Source of the DNA: Alteromonadaceae bacterium
Lineage (GTDB): Bacteria; Pseudomonadota; Gammaproteobacteria; Enterobacterales; Alteromonadaceae
DNA: 64,000 nt
Direction: 5' to 3'
NCBI GenBank assembly: GCA_013373625.1
Contig: JABXHM010000011.1
Span: forward strand, 1 to 64,000
Numbering within the stretch: position 1 is the first letter of the stretch; each line of letters opens with the position of its first letter. Position numbers and translations under genes: made by a program. A model generated the notes under the pieces. That model was given only the letters and a program-made list of their open reading frames with translations. It had not been told where the DNA came from and did not search any database. Positions 1 to 9,703 of the stretch are shown piece by piece.

Positions 1-278
1 ACAACTAACGTGTTGGCATCCGGGGCCTTTCTATCGTAGCTGAGCGTCACTGAGCCACTTAACACCTTTGCTGAAAAGTCAGCAGTCAGCTCAAGATCCA
101 AATGCGTGACGGTCACTTCGTCGGGGTTAGAGAAAGAATGGTAATCCACCCCGGCTTTAATATGGTCGGCTGACGCCTGTATGTCTTGCGGTTGTGATGT
201 TTGTGATGCGTTATCTGTGGCAGGTGTACATGCCATATAAAGAGGAATTGTGGTAAGTAACCAAGCGAGCTTTTTCAT
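1..278 (-). CDS. M1-family aminopeptidase (LTA4H/aminopeptidase B type), N-terminal fragment
   Basis: Only the first 92 codons are in the window; the gene continues past base 1. The start ATG is at 278 and opens a lipoprotein-type signal (MKKLAW... with a Cys in LYMAC), so the enzyme is probably exported and lipid-anchored. The mature start carries the pattern DYHSFSNPDEV followed by THLDLELTADF and GSVTLSYDRK, which is the beta-sandwich N-terminal domain of M1 metallopeptidases of the leukotriene-A4-hydrolase/aminopeptidase B branch. The zinc motif HExxH lies outside the window and cannot be checked. Expected role is removal of N-terminal residues from imported or periplasmic peptides. The family call is from sequence resemblance; substrate is unknown. 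Confidence 0.75.
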   Translation of the reverse strand, partial: MKKLAWLLTTIPLYMACTPATDNASQTSQPQDIQASADHIKAGVDYHSFSNPDEVTVTHLDLELTADFSAKVLSGSVTLSYDRKAPDANTLV

Positions 279-494
279 TGTGATCCTGTTGTTATTATTA
301 CACAGGATCATAGTACCGGATTCGCGAGCTGGTTGCATCAGTGAGCCAAAGTGAAAACTTGTTTACCGCAGTCTGATAACGCCGGCAAAGACTGTTTGTT
401 TTCAGCCCTTACCTAGCTAAATAAATGAACAACCTTAGCTATGAATACGCTAACCTGCTTTACCCGCAAATAAGCATGCCAGGGTCAGCATGTG

Positions 495-2174
495 TTAAAG
501 TTTAAATTGGCCCACCAGCTTATCCAGCCGCTGAGTCTTGTCATTAAACACATTGCAAACCTGCTTATTATCGGCCGAAGCCTGAGCGAGCTGGCTGGTA
601 TGTTCATTGACTTCATTAACACGTGCACTGATATCTGCCGACACTTCACTTTGCTCATGCGCTGCGGCAGCAATTTGCGCATTCATGCCGTTAATCGTTT
701 GTGTTGCTTTAGCAATAACGAGTAATGCGCTTTGTGTTTCAGCTACCTGCTGCTGAGTTTTCTGGCTCTGCGTAATGCTGGCTTCCATGGTTTTCAGTGC
801 TGATTCTGAGCCCGTCTGCAAACGTTGAATCATATCCTGAATCTGCTCTGTGCTTGACTGAGTTTTACTTGCCAGGCTTCTTACTTCGTCGGCAACCACC
901 GCGAAACCACGTCCCTGTTCACCCGCTCTGGCAGCCTCAATGGCCGCATTTAATGCTAACAAATTCGTTTGTGCTGCAATATTCTCAATAACTTGCAACA
1001 AGCTAACAATACCTTCAACGTCACCACCGACACGTTTAACCACATCACTGGCCCGGCCGATCTCTTCAACTAACTGGTTCATACTGCTAACGGTGTCTGC
1101 CACCGTTTTACCTGCAAGTTCTCCTTGCTCCTCAGCTTCCTGAGCCGCTTTTGATGCGTCGTTTGCATGACTGGTAACACTCTGAGACGATACCGACAAC
1201 TCGGTCACAGCAGTGGCAATCTGGTCAGTATTACTTTGTTGCTCCGCTGCAATGTTGTCGACATTGTGAGCCCCGTCGCTTAAGCGCACGGTTTCTTTTT
1301 CCATATCACTGGATAAATCCCGGATCATACACATCATTTTGTGTAAATTAGCCAGCAAATCATTAACATTACCCGCCAGCCTGCCTATTTCAAATTTATC
1401 GTCAACGATGACTTTGCGGGTTAAATCTCCGTTCCCCTGGGCCAGCTCCCTGATTGATAAATTCACTTCATCCAGTGGCTTGGTAATGCTCTTACGCACC
1501 ATTAAACCAACAACAAAAGCGATCGCGCCCAGCACAATGCATGTGAGTATCAAGAAGGTCACAAGGCGGTTGCGGCTCGCATATACCGTCTCTTCTATCA
1601 CTGCCAGCTCTTCTTCCACTTCATCAATGTAAAAGCCAGTGCCAATCATTAACTCCCAATCAGGAAAGTAGGCAGAATAGGAAAGCTTAGGGTAAGGGGT
1701 GTCGCCACCCAGTTTAGGAAAATAATAGGTTACAAACTCATCGCCGTTTGCGAACCCGTTTCGCTTTCCGGCTTTCACTAATTCCCGAATCAGATAAACG
1801 CCGTTACTGTCCTTAAGATCCCAAAAGCTGTCGCCAAGCCGTGCAGGATTTTCGCCGTTAAAAACGCGTATCCCCTGATCATCATAGCCAAATACATAGC
1901 CTGACTCGCCGTACTTGAACCGTTTTAATAAAGCGGTCGCTTCATCTATACTGCCACCGCGGTCGTAAATGGGTTTCACAAGGCTGACCGCCATTTCGAC
2001 CAACGCCTTAACCTCGTTCTCTCTGTCCTGGATCATGACAGTACGACTACTTTCTAAACGCGCTTCAGCTTGCTCATTGACCTGGTAAATTGACAGAATA
2101 CTCATAATTCCACCAATCAATACGACTGGCAATACAGAAATAAGTAGCAACTTTTGTTTAATGGAAAGATTCAC
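495..2174 (-). CDS. methyl-accepting chemotaxis protein with periplasmic single-Cache domain
   Basis: This is a classical transmembrane chemoreceptor of about 559 residues. A first membrane helix ([19 protein letters not shown]) is followed by a periplasmic Cache_2-like ligand domain (about residues 35-195, with the [13 protein letters not shown] and [13 protein letters not shown] stretches typical of small-molecule sensing domains), a second helix near residue 205-225, a HAMP linker and a long signalling coiled coil whose tip carries [17 protein letters not shown], the CheA/CheW contact. An ATG at 2216 is in frame, but I prefer the GTG at 2174 because it has a GGAG eight bases upstream and leaves a normal short N-terminus. 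It stands alone in a single-gene unit. Ligand is unknown. Confidence 0.9.
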   Translation of the reverse strand: MNLSIKQKLLLISVLPVVLIGGIMSILSIYQVNEQAEARLESSRTVMIQDRENEVKALVEMAVSLVKPIYDRGGSIDEATALLKRFKYGESGYVFGYDDQGIRVFNGENPARLGDSFWDLKDSNGVYLIRELVKAGKRNGFANGDEFVTYYFPKLGGDTPYPKLSYSAYFPDWELMIGTGFYIDEVEEELAVIEETVYASRNRLVTFLILTCIVLGAIAFVVGLMVRKSITKPLDEVNLSIRELAQGNGDLTRKVIVDDKFEIGRLAGNVNDLLANLHKMMCMIRDLSSDMEKETVRLSDGAHNVDNIAAEQQSNTDQIATAVTELSVSSQSVTSHANDASKAAQEAEEQGELAGKTVADTVSSMNQLVEEIGRASDVVKRVGGDVEGIVSLLQVIENIAAQTNLLALNAAIEAARAGEQGRGFAVVADEVRSLASKTQSSTEQIQDMIQRLQTGSESALKTMEASITQSQKTQQQVAETQSALLVIAKATQTINGMNAQIAAAAHEQSEVSADISARVNEVNEHTSQLAQASADNKQVCNVFNDKTQRLDKLVGQFKL

Positions 2175-2578
2175 CGCTGAAACTCCAACACTGTAAATGT
2201 TTACAATACTGCACATTAGTATTAACCATAAGTGCCTAATAAACCATCAAATTCAGCGCAAAAAGTAAAAATAAAGTTAAATTGTAGTAATCGGTGTGTA
2301 TTTTTTTAAAGTGAAAGAGCATTGTCTCCAACCAAAGATAAAGGTTCGGCAGGCGGCTAAAGATAAAATGTAACGGTGATAGAAATACCAGTTGAAGCCC
2401 ATTTTCGCTGCTTTAACACAGTTAAAGATGTGGAAAAACAGCTAACGTATAAGCTCAATGAATAGCATCATTAGCCAACGTAACTGCATTTACTGCAACT
2501 TTTTTTAGTGGTGGATAACTGCTGCAACTGGCTTTGCTCTGTACCGCGCGTTTCATTAAACAATGGTTAAAATATGTA
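2175..2578. other. gene-free stretch between chemoreceptor and acr3
   Basis: About 400 bases without a supportable ORF. It should hold the chemoreceptor promoter near its left end and the 3' end of the ars operon near its right end. I see no strong hairpin-plus-T-run terminator for the ars operon and no repeat. Confidence 0.5.
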
Positions 2579-3595
2579 TTATTCAAACCAGGTACGAGTG
2601 CGGTTAGCAAACCACACCAGTGAGAGCATCACTGGCACTTCTACCAACACGCCAACAACAGTTGCCAGCGCAGCGCCAGACTGTAATCCAAATACGGAGA
2701 TAGCGACTGCGACAGCGAGTTCAAAAAAATTGGAAGTGCCAATCATACAGGCAGGTGCAGCTACGTTATGCGGCAATTTCAAACGTTTCGCTAAGATATA
2801 CGCAATGGCAAAAATGCCGTAAGTTTGAATCAGCAACGGAATAGCGATGAGCACAATGGCTTCTGGTTTCGCCAGAATCGTTTGTGACTGAAAACCAAAC
2901 AATAAAATAACGGTGGAGAGCAAGCCAACTATTGACCAGGGTTTCATAGTTTGTAAAAACTGCTCCAGGCGGGAATGGTCATGTTGCTTATCCAGTAATT
3001 TACGGGTGAACGCGCCTGCCACCAATGGGAGCAGAACATACAATACTACCGACATCAGCAACGTATCCCAGGGCACGGTGATATCGGTTACACCCAGCAG
3101 TAAACCTGCAATGGGTGCAAAGGCAAAAATCATGATGACATCATTAATAGACACCTGCACTAATGTATAGTTTGCATCCCCCTTTGTAAGCTGACTCCAG
3201 ACAAACACCATTGCTGTGCATGGCGCGACACCAAGCAGAATCATCCCGGCAATGTATTCACTGGCTGTTTGTGGGTCGACCATATCGGCAAACAGTACCT
3301 TAAAAAACAACCAGCCCAGAAATGCCATTGTAAAGGGCTTAATAAGCCAGTTGACAGCCAGTGTTAATAATATCCCTTTCGGTTTCTTACCCACATCTTT
3401 GATGGCAGAAAAGTCGACCTGAACCATCATTGGGTAAATCATTAACCAAATAAGTACGGCGATGACTAAATTCACCTGTGCATATTGCCACCCGGCAACC
3501 ACGGCAAAACCTTGTGGTACTATGCTGCCCAAAGCAATCCCCACAACAATAGCCAGACCTACCCAAACAGAAAGATAACGCTCGAATAATCCCAT
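2579..3595 (-). CDS. acr3: ACR3-family arsenite efflux permease
   Basis: A ten-helix inner-membrane carrier that expels arsenite using the proton motive force. The 338 residues match the family length. The essential Cys lies in the [14 protein letters not shown] motif (Cys126), and further family signatures include [16 protein letters not shown] and the late [18 protein letters not shown] helix. The ATG at 3595 has a GGAGATTATC ribosome-binding site. It is the last gene of the arsR-arsC-arsH-acr3 operon and lies 23 bases after arsH. Regulation is presumably by the ArsR encoded at the head of the operon. Bile-acid-symporter-fold relatives exist, but the Cys motif and the operon make ACR3 secure. 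Confidence 0.95.
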   Translation of the reverse strand: MGLFERYLSVWVGLAIVVGIALGSIVPQGFAVVAGWQYAQVNLVIAVLIWLMIYPMMVQVDFSAIKDVGKKPKGILLTLAVNWLIKPFTMAFLGWLFFKVLFADMVDPQTASEYIAGMILLGVAPCTAMVFVWSQLTKGDANYTLVQVSINDVIMIFAFAPIAGLLLGVTDITVPWDTLLMSVVLYVLLPLVAGAFTRKLLDKQHDHSRLEQFLQTMKPWSIVGLLSTVILLFGFQSQTILAKPEAIVLIAIPLLIQTYGIFAIAYILAKRLKLPHNVAAPACMIGTSNFFELAVAVAISVFGLQSGAALATVVGVLVEVPVMLSLVWFANRTRTWFE

Positions 3596-3618
3596 GATAA
3601 TCTCCGTTTTACGTGCCT

Positions 3619-4359
3619 TTACAGACTCCGTTGATTCACTCGCTCACTGACCTGTTGTGCTGACTCAACACGTTCAGAATAGCGGTCTACTAAGTAATCG
3701 CTGTTCGCACGGGTTAGCAAGGTAAACTTCATAAGCTCTTCCATTACATCCACAATACGATTGTAATAAGGTGAAGGCTTCATTCGGTCATTTTCGTCAA
3801 ACTCTAAAAATGCTTTGGCCACCGATGACTGGTTAGGAATGGTGATCATACGCATCCAGCGACCCAGAATACGCAGTTGATTAACCACATTGAACGACTG
3901 GGAGCCGCCACATACCTGCATGACAGCTAACGTTTTTCCTTGCGTAGGCCGCACCCCGCCAAGATTCAAAGGCACCCAGTCTAGCTGACTTTTAAAAATA
4001 CTGGTCATTGAGCCATGGCGCTCTGGCGAGCACCATACCTGCCCTTCTGACCACATCATTAATTCGCGTAATTCCACCACCTTAGGGTGAGAGCCATCAT
4101 TGGTGTCTGTTTGCGGTAAACCACTGGGATCAAATATTCGAGCCTCAGCACCAAACAAGGTCAGTAAACGCTGACATTCCTCTACCACCAAACGACTAAA
4201 TGAGCGCTCCCGTAACGAACCGTATAATAATAAGATGCGCGGAGGATTTGCTAACTGCTGAGGTGATGTTGAAGAAACGCCGGCAAAATCTGACAACGCC
4301 GGACACTTGAGGTGCCTTTCGTCAATATTAGGTAACCCGGTATCAATAGGCCGCGCCAT
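3619..4359 (-). CDS. arsH: ArsH, NADPH-dependent FMN reductase / organoarsenical oxidase
   Basis: A flavodoxin-fold flavoprotein of 246 residues. The FMN phosphate loop is [10 protein letters not shown] near residue 48, and the ArsH-specific stretch [21 protein letters not shown] follows at about 110-130. Family members oxidise trivalent methylarsenicals and reduce quinones or oxygen with NADPH. The N-terminal extension (residues 1-35, containing [12 protein letters not shown]) is usual for ArsH. The ATG at 4359 has GGGAG upstream and starts one base after the arsC stop codon, so translation is probably coupled. It sits between arsC and acr3, the standard context. Confidence 0.95.
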   Translation of the reverse strand: MARPIDTGLPNIDERHLKCPALSDFAGVSSTSPQQLANPPRILLLYGSLRERSFSRLVVEECQRLLTLFGAEARIFDPSGLPQTDTNDGSHPKVVELRELMMWSEGQVWCSPERHGSMTSIFKSQLDWVPLNLGGVRPTQGKTLAVMQVCGGSQSFNVVNQLRILGRWMRMITIPNQSSVAKAFLEFDENDRMKPSPYYNRIVDVMEELMKFTLLTRANSDYLVDRYSERVESAQQVSERVNQRSL

Positions 4360-4360
4360 A

Positions 4361-4843
4361 CTATTGTGCTCCCAATTGCGTTAACGCATTGCGCAGTTCA
4401 TCACTACTGAGACTTTCTTGCTTCACCTTCTCAGCTACACCAATAAGGTGTTTTACCCTTTCTTCGATTAACGTGATGCATGCTTTAAACGCAGCTTCAA
4501 TGTCTTGTTCCCGGCCAACTATTCTGGATGGATCGCTCAGCCCCCAATGCACTTTAATGCAGTTGCCAAACCAGACCGGACAACTTTCTCCTGCAGCAGA
4601 GTCACATACGGTTACCACAATATCCGGTGCGAAACTTTCAAACTCGTCCCACGACTGGCTTTGTAAACCACCTGTGCTGTAACCTGCCTGCTTAAGATAC
4701 TGCAATGACAATGGGTGAACGACACCCGCCGGTTGGCTACCGGCGCTTCTGGCTTCAATAACACCGCTGGCTAATTGATTGGTCACTGCTTCAGACAAAA
4801 TACTTCTACAGCGATTATGGGTACAAATATAGAGAATTTTCAT
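4361..4843 (-). CDS. arsC: ArsC arsenate reductase (low-molecular-weight phosphatase family)
   Basis: Cytoplasmic reductase converting arsenate to arsenite for export. The catalytic P-loop is C-THNRC-RS at residues 7-14 (CX5R) and the downstream cysteines in [10 protein letters not shown] supply the redox relay; the aspartate-bearing DPSRIVG segment matches the phosphatase fold. I take the ATG at 4843, which has AGGA seven bases upstream and gives the family N-terminus [10 protein letters not shown]; an ATG at 4864 in the same frame would overlap the end of arsR and add seven unlikely residues. The protein is then 160 residues, slightly longer than the 130-140 of minimal members because of a C-terminal helix. 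Second gene of the ars operon. Confidence 0.93.
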   Translation of the reverse strand: MKILYICTHNRCRSILSEAVTNQLASGVIEARSAGSQPAGVVHPLSLQYLKQAGYSTGGLQSQSWDEFESFAPDIVVTVCDSAAGESCPVWFGNCIKVHWGLSDPSRIVGREQDIEAAFKACITLIEERVKHLIGVAEKVKQESLSSDELRNALTQLGAQ

Positions 4844-4854
4844 AATGGTCCTGG

Positions 4855-5190
4855 TTAACAACAATTAGACGAATCACTGCGCGCTGCGCGTAACCGCTTT
4901 AACGCTTCCTGTAGATACGCTGGATTCGCTTGCGCACTGGTATTTATCACGTCTTTAACCCAGACTGGCAACGTAGCCGAAAGAGCATAGAACACCCATT
5001 TACCGCGTCGTGTATCGGTGACGATGTGACACTTTCTTAACGCTGCGAGATGGCGGGAAATTTTGGGCTGATCCTGCTGCAATGCCGTCATTAAGTCGCA
5101 GACGCAAATTTCGCCTTCAAGCGCCATCAATAACACTGATTGAAGCCGGGTTTCATCGGCCAAACATTTAAAAAACTGACAGGGATTCAT
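4855..5190 (-). CDS. arsR: ArsR arsenite-responsive repressor
   Basis: A winged-helix dimeric repressor of 111 residues. The arsenite-binding motif EICVCDLM is at about residues 27-34 and the recognition helix is QPKISRHLAALRKC. The protein ends in NCC, an extra vicinal cysteine pair that could contribute to metalloid binding, as seen in some ArsR subtypes. It is first in the operon; a perfect inverted repeat sits 21-44 bases before its ATG and overlaps the expected promoter, which indicates autorepression relieved by As(III). The ribosome-binding site is weak (TAAGA). Confidence 0.95.
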   Translation of the reverse strand: MNPCQFFKCLADETRLQSVLLMALEGEICVCDLMTALQQDQPKISRHLAALRKCHIVTDTRRGKWVFYALSATLPVWVKDVINTSAQANPAYLQEALKRLRAARSDSSNCC

Positions 5191-5210
5191 TCTTACACAT
5201 TCGATTTTTT

Positions 5211-5249
5211 ACATATGTGATTTTTCACATATGTCGTGTTTTATGTCAA
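5211..5249 (-). promoter_or_regulatory. ars operon promoter/operator
   Basis: Two perfect 10-base arms, ACATATGTGA (5211-5220) and TCACATATGT (5225-5234), face each other across TTTT. On the minus strand a TTGACA hexamer at 5249-5244 lies immediately upstream, so the repeat covers the spacer/-10 region of the arsR promoter. Position and symmetry fit an ArsR-family dimer site; binding is inferred. Confidence 0.75.
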
Positions 5250-5260
5250 CCCACCACATA

Positions 5261-5290
5261 AAAAAAGCGGTCTGATTTAACCGCTTTTTT
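5261..5290 (-). terminator. Rho-independent terminator
   Basis: AAAAAAGCGGT (5261-5271) pairs with ACCGCTTTTTT (5280-5290) across an 8-base loop. With A- and T-runs on both flanks it can work in both directions. It lies just downstream of the small minus-strand gene ending at 5305 and insulates the ars promoter from it. Confidence 0.85.
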
Positions 5291-5304
5291 ATTGAATTTA
5301 CTGA

Positions 5305-5556
5305 CTAGTGATTGGAGACTTTCTGGTATTGTTGCTTTCCTGCAATCATTTCCGGTTTCACCGGGACCGGAAAGTCATGGCTTGAGTCTAAAATTAATGA
5401 ACTGCCATCGCCAAATTCATACTTTGTGAGGTTTTTAGACACCGTCTGGCAACTTGAGCACGTTCGAAAACAATGTAGCCACAGATGGCCTTTTTCCACC
5501 TGCAACGCCAAATCAGCCTTTGAACGAAAAGTAGGTTTTATTGCATGCACTGTCAT
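5305..5556 (-). CDS. small hypothetical protein with CxxC motif
   Basis: I do not recognise this 83-residue protein. It is supported by a good ribosome-binding site (GGAGAT, six bases before the ATG at 5556) and by a strong terminator just after its stop. The sequence is soluble and contains HCFRTCSSCQTV near residues 28-39, so one Cys pair could bind a metal or be redox active, and a proline/valine-rich tail FPVPVKP. No signal peptide or membrane helix is visible. It lies beside the ars operon but is separated from it by terminator and operator, so an arsenic role is not implied. Confidence 0.6.
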   Translation of the reverse strand: MTVHAIKPTFRSKADLALQVEKGHLWLHCFRTCSSCQTVSKNLTKYEFGDGSSLILDSSHDFPVPVKPEMIAGKQQYQKVSNH

Positions 5557-5831
5557 GGCTATCTCCAGAGCTATGTCTTTCGCATTACCACGGCCGAAAG
5601 AAATGTAGGGTAAATTTAATTATGAATACTCAGGTAGCAGCGTTACTACGCTGACTACTCAATAAGTATAGCAACACTCACTGATTAAAAATTGATCTGC
5701 GTCTGTTTTTTGCACTACTTGAGATAACCTACTCTATAAAATAACATTTATTTTTAATGATTCGTTCACCAAGCCAGAACAGGGGGCGAAAATCGTCTTA
5801 TCAGTGAACAGAATCTGACGTTCCAGCAACA

Positions 5832-6365
5832 TTAACCTGCCTGATAATGGGCTTTTACTTTTTCAATAAAGGCCAACCATGTATCATTGGGCTGCCAAAT
5901 AGCATCGAGATCCTGCCTTGCCACCGCCTCGGATTGGTTTAGTTGAGTCAAACGGTACAAATAAGTAAAAACCGCACCACGCCAATTTTTTCGGCAATGC
6001 GTTAACACTATTCCGGGTTGAGATCTGGCTGTGTTCATTAGTGCTACATAAGCCTTGAAATTCTCGACTGTCGGATTCTCCCACTCCACCTGAATATTAT
6101 GATATTCCAATCCAAGATCACTCACCATGGATTGCTCCACCGCGCGATCACCCGGAATCAAATCGATCACCGTGGTGACGCCCTGAGTTTTAAATACCGA
6201 AAAATGCGCTTCATTCGGCAAACCAGAACTAATCATTTTACTGTTGTTAATCTGGAAGTTTTCAATTGGCGGTAACGCTTCAAACGATACTTTATTGTCA
6301 GCCATGGATTTACCTGCTCCGAGCATTAGTGCGAGACATAGAATGCCCCCGTATAACGTTTTCAT
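5832..6365 (-). CDS. periplasmic protein-tyrosine-phosphatase-like protein (CX4R loop)
   Basis: A 177-residue protein with a signal peptide (MKTLYGGILCLALMLGAGKSMA). The body resembles the dual-specificity phosphatase/beta-lactamase-hydrolase-like phosphatase fold: GVTTVIDLIPGDRA at 62-75 is the strand-loop that precedes the general-acid region, and THCRKNWRGA at 122-131 sits where the phosphate-binding P-loop should be. The loop reads C-X4-R (Cys124, Arg129), one residue shorter than canonical CX5R. Related small secreted bacterial proteins carry a similar short loop, so this may be a family trait and not a defect. Substrate unknown; it is a single-gene unit. Enzymatic activity is uncertain. 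Confidence 0.7.
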   Translation of the reverse strand: MKTLYGGILCLALMLGAGKSMADNKVSFEALPPIENFQINNSKMISSGLPNEAHFSVFKTQGVTTVIDLIPGDRAVEQSMVSDLGLEYHNIQVEWENPTVENFKAYVALMNTARSQPGIVLTHCRKNWRGAVFTYLYRLTQLNQSEAVARQDLDAIWQPNDTWLAFIEKVKAHYQAG

Positions 6366-6592
6366 AAACTATCCTGTCAATAACCAGTACTCAGTATATG
6401 GGGCTGCAATCAAAAAACAATGTAATCAAATTAAAAGTGACGCAATTTTGCAACACTTTCACACCCCGACGATGACTAACAACATTCAATCCCTTGTTTT
6501 AAAAAGGCATTACTAACCTGGCACACCAGTTGATTACATAAGCTAAGACTATAAAAGAGATGTAATAAACTGATTATAAGCAGGAGTCAGAA

Positions 6593-7570
6593 ATGAATAA
6601 GCCATTCAATACCCTTTCAAATACAATACAAAAAACGCTTGCGAAAGGCGCTTTCATTACACTCGTTTCAACATCATTAGTTGCCTGTGGCGGAAGCAGC
6701 AACAACAGCGAACAACCCGCGACTCCGGATACTGCCACCTTCAGCCTGGCAGTCTCTGACGCGCCTGTCGATCAGGCAAGCGAAGTCGTTGTTTACTTTG
6801 ATTCGGTTGAACTGATCGGTGGCGATGGCAAGCAAACTTTTGATGTCCGGGACGAAAACGGTGATCCCAGAGCGATCAACTTACTGAACTATCAGGGCGA
6901 ATCGTTTGTCACCATTGTTGAAGGTACCGAAATCCCGACAGGCACCTATACGCAACTTCGTTTAGCCGTTACCGAAGCGTCTTATATTGTAATGGATGAT
7001 GGCACTTATGAACTGTCAGTGCCGAGCAACGAGCTTAAGCTGGATGGTATTACTGTTTTACCTGGCGTCGAAGCGGCCTATACTGTTGAGTTTGACTTGC
7101 GTAAGAGCTTAGTCGATCCAGTAGGGCAACCCAATACTATTTTCCTCAAACCGCGCGGTGTTCGCTTGGTTGCAAACGACTCCGTTGGTTCATTGTCAGG
7201 TGCCGTCAGCGAAGATTTAGTATTAGACAGCGCTTGTGCAGCAAAAGCAAATATAGACGAAGGTAATGCCGTCTACATTTATCCGGGTAGCAATCTGGAT
7301 CCGGCACTATTGGGTGATGATGCGGATTCACCGGCAAATACTAATGAAATATCGCCCTACGCTGTAGCTAATGTTTACTATAACGCTGACTCTGAAACAT
7401 ATGAGTTTGTGGCCGGATATTTACCCGCTGATGACTACACCGTTGCTTTTACCTGCCTGGCTCTTTTTGACCAGCCAGAAACCGATGAAAATAGCGATAT
7501 ATTTGGTTTTCAGGCTGTCATTGAAACGTCTGTCGCGGCAACCGAAAACACCTCTGTTACCCTTCAATAA
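6593..7570 (+). CDS. DUF4382-domain lipoprotein
   Basis: A 325-residue secreted lipoprotein: signal peptide with lipobox LVAC and acylated Cys32, followed by a Ser/Asn-rich linker (GGSSNNSEQ). Residues about 47-190 form a DUF4382 domain (FSLAVSDAPVDQASEVVVYFDSVEL, then GTYTQLRLAV and ANDSVGSLSGAV), a beta-sandwich of unknown function frequent in marine lipoproteins. The C-terminal part (about 190-325) looks like a second all-beta domain. The ATG at 6593 has CAGGAG nine bases upstream. A long perfect hairpin follows the stop. Function unknown; likely surface or periplasmic. Confidence 0.85.
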   Translation: MNKPFNTLSNTIQKTLAKGAFITLVSTSLVACGGSSNNSEQPATPDTATFSLAVSDAPVDQASEVVVYFDSVELIGGDGKQTFDVRDENGDPRAINLLNYQGESFVTIVEGTEIPTGTYTQLRLAVTEASYIVMDDGTYELSVPSNELKLDGITVLPGVEAAYTVEFDLRKSLVDPVGQPNTIFLKPRGVRLVANDSVGSLSGAVSEDLVLDSACAAKANIDEGNAVYIYPGSNLDPALLGDDADSPANTNEISPYAVANVYYNADSETYEFVAGYLPADDYTVAFTCLALFDQPETDENSDIFGFQAVIETSVAATENTSVTLQ

Positions 7571-7580
7571 ACAGTTACCA

Positions 7581-7606
7581 ATGACAAGAAAGGGACTTCT
7601 TGTCAT
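7581..7606 (+). terminator. hairpin after DUF4382 gene
   Basis: Perfect 10-base arms ATGACAAGAA and TTCTTGTCAT with a 6-base loop, starting 11 bases after the stop codon. No T-run follows, so it may be a 3' stabilising hairpin or a weak terminator. Confidence 0.5.
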
Positions 7607-7726
7607 ATCCTGGCAATAAACTACCTGAAGGCGCTACTGTGCCTAATAAATTGTTTTAAATTTAACCAGAATAGTGTAAAAGTAATAGCATAAAGAGATT
7701 CTATCGATGAAATAGTACAGCGTTAC

Positions 7727-9592
7727 ATGGAGTTAGAAGTGGTTGCAGTATTGAGAAAATTATCACTGTTCAGTATTGCTGTGCTTTTGTCTATTTTTAC
7801 GTCTCCGGTAAATGCCCAATTCGAGATATTTTCTACCTCTTACCAAAATCAGCCTTTTACACAAACCCGTCAGGCATTGTTAGACCAACTGGATAAACAA
7901 GATCCGGCAGTTCATATTCAACAGCAACTTGCCACATTATATTTTTTGTACAGTCGAACAGATTTACTGCAACCGTTAGTACAAAAACTTCCCATTGAAG
8001 CCGACAGCAACAGTGCCAGCCTCAACGCCTTTTTCCATGGTTTCGTGCAGTTTCATACCGGGCAGTATGCCAAAGCCGAGCCTTTATTTAACACTGCTTT
8101 AAATAAGGCATCTCCTCAAACGGCAGACACAGTTAACAAAAATAAATGGGTCACAATTATTAAAATGTATAACGCTATCAACCATGCCTATCTGCAGCGC
8201 TATACACAAGCTATTAAAGAACTTGGTGAAATTCGTGTGCAAGCCGAACAAAAGAACTGGCCAACAATTACTGCCAAGGCAGATTTTCTGCTGGGGGACG
8301 TAAATTATCAGTTGCAGGATTACGCATCAGCGCTAATCCATTATACGCGAGCCGAAGCAAGCTATAGTGATGCCGACACACTATTGAAAGCACGTGCAAC
8401 AATGGCGCGTAGCCAGATGATCAATATTGTCGGCGAACGACCGCAGGCATTTGCGTTACTGGAACAAGCCATTGACGTTTTTCAACGTCTGGAAGATACC
8501 GCTTCACTGGCTTATGCCTATTTGCTCATGTCTTATTATTTTGACAAAGATGGTTACCCTGAGGAAGCTCTGAAATGGATAGCGCAGTCTGTTACTTTAC
8601 GCGAACAACTGGGAAATTTACCTGATATCGCCAATGCCTACGTACATTATGCCAGCCTGTTAAACGATAATGGTTATACGCAAGAAGCGCTGGAGTATGG
8701 GCAAAAATCGGTTGAAATAGTGCAGGACACTGACGACCTGGCAGGCTTATGGGATGCTCATGTCGTTTATGCTGACATTCTTTATGACGCCAAACAATAC
8801 AAAGCTGCTTTCGAAAATATGAGTAAGGGCGAACGCGCGCTGCTAAAGAAAGCGAGGCTCGATATGACTTCAGAAGCTGCGCGTCTCAACAGCGAGTTTA
8901 GCCTCGAGCTGGAACAAATCAAAAACCAGCATCTTGATTATGCTAACGAAGCGCTAGAAGTAAAATTAGCCTTAAATGAACAAAAACAACGATTTCAAAC
9001 ATGGCTAATGGCAGGTCTTGTCACTTTGCTTTTTGTATTCGCTGTTGCCGTGGTGCTGGTGTATCGCTTGTATTCGAAAAACCGGCAACTGGCTAACCAC
9101 GATGTTCTCACTGGCCTTCATAACCGTCGAAAGATCATGGAAATTGGCGAGCATAGCTTTTCCGTGAGTCAACGCTACAAGCAGCCCCTGGCGGTATTAA
9201 TGCTCGATATCGATAACTTTAAATTAATCAACGACCAGTTTGGTCACCATGAAGGCGACAGTGTTTTACTGTTTATTGCCAATCAATGCAGCAGCAGCTT
9301 GCGCAGCAGTGACTGTGTTGGTCGAATTGGTGGAGAAGAATTTTTGTTTGTGCTGCCCAACACCACTGCAAATGAAGCCGCGATATTAGCGAACCGTCTT
9401 TGCAATACGATTAAAGCATCTTCTGAGATTACGGATTTGAGCATCGATCTGGTCACCGTCAGTATTGGTGTTGCCGAATATAAAGAAACCTATACCGACT
9501 TTATTGAATTGGTCAATAAAGCAGACATGGCCTTGTACGATGCAAAAAACAAAGGTCGCGATCAGGTGGGTTTAGCAGATCCCCCTCAATAA
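7727..9592 (+). CDS. diguanylate cyclase with periplasmic TPR repeats (TPR-TM-GGDEF)
   Basis: Makes c-di-GMP from GTP. A signal-anchor N-terminus (RKLSLFSIAVLLSIFTSPVNA) is followed by about 380 residues of tetratricopeptide-like helical pairs in the periplasm, a coiled linker, a membrane helix (WLMAGLVTLLFVFAVAVVLVY, about 426-446) and a GGDEF domain. The active site is GGEEF at 535-539 and the inhibitory site is RSSD at 526-529, so the cyclase should be active and product-inhibited. ATG at 7727 is used; a TTG at 7751 would remove eight residues and give a more normal signal sequence. The TPR region probably senses a periplasmic protein partner. Single gene. Confidence 0.9.
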   Translation: MELEVVAVLRKLSLFSIAVLLSIFTSPVNAQFEIFSTSYQNQPFTQTRQALLDQLDKQDPAVHIQQQLATLYFLYSRTDLLQPLVQKLPIEADSNSASLNAFFHGFVQFHTGQYAKAEPLFNTALNKASPQTADTVNKNKWVTIIKMYNAINHAYLQRYTQAIKELGEIRVQAEQKNWPTITAKADFLLGDVNYQLQDYASALIHYTRAEASYSDADTLLKARATMARSQMINIVGERPQAFALLEQAIDVFQRLEDTASLAYAYLLMSYYFDKDGYPEEALKWIAQSVTLREQLGNLPDIANAYVHYASLLNDNGYTQEALEYGQKSVEIVQDTDDLAGLWDAHVVYADILYDAKQYKAAFENMSKGERALLKKARLDMTSEAARLNSEFSLELEQIKNQHLDYANEALEVKLALNEQKQRFQTWLMAGLVTLLFVFAVAVVLVYRLYSKNRQLANHDVLTGLHNRRKIMEIGEHSFSVSQRYKQPLAVLMLDIDNFKLINDQFGHHEGDSVLLFIANQCSSSLRSSDCVGRIGGEEFLFVLPNTTANEAAILANRLCNTIKASSEITDLSIDLVTVSIGVAEYKETYTDFIELVNKADMALYDAKNKGRDQVGLADPPQ

Positions 9593-9703
9593 ACCGCCTT
9601 AAACAATGGCGTTATCGAGTGGGCTAGTAACCAATGCCAGCGAAAATTACAGTTGCACCACATGCCAACATCGCTGATTAATACTACAGAACAGGACAAT
9701 TCA

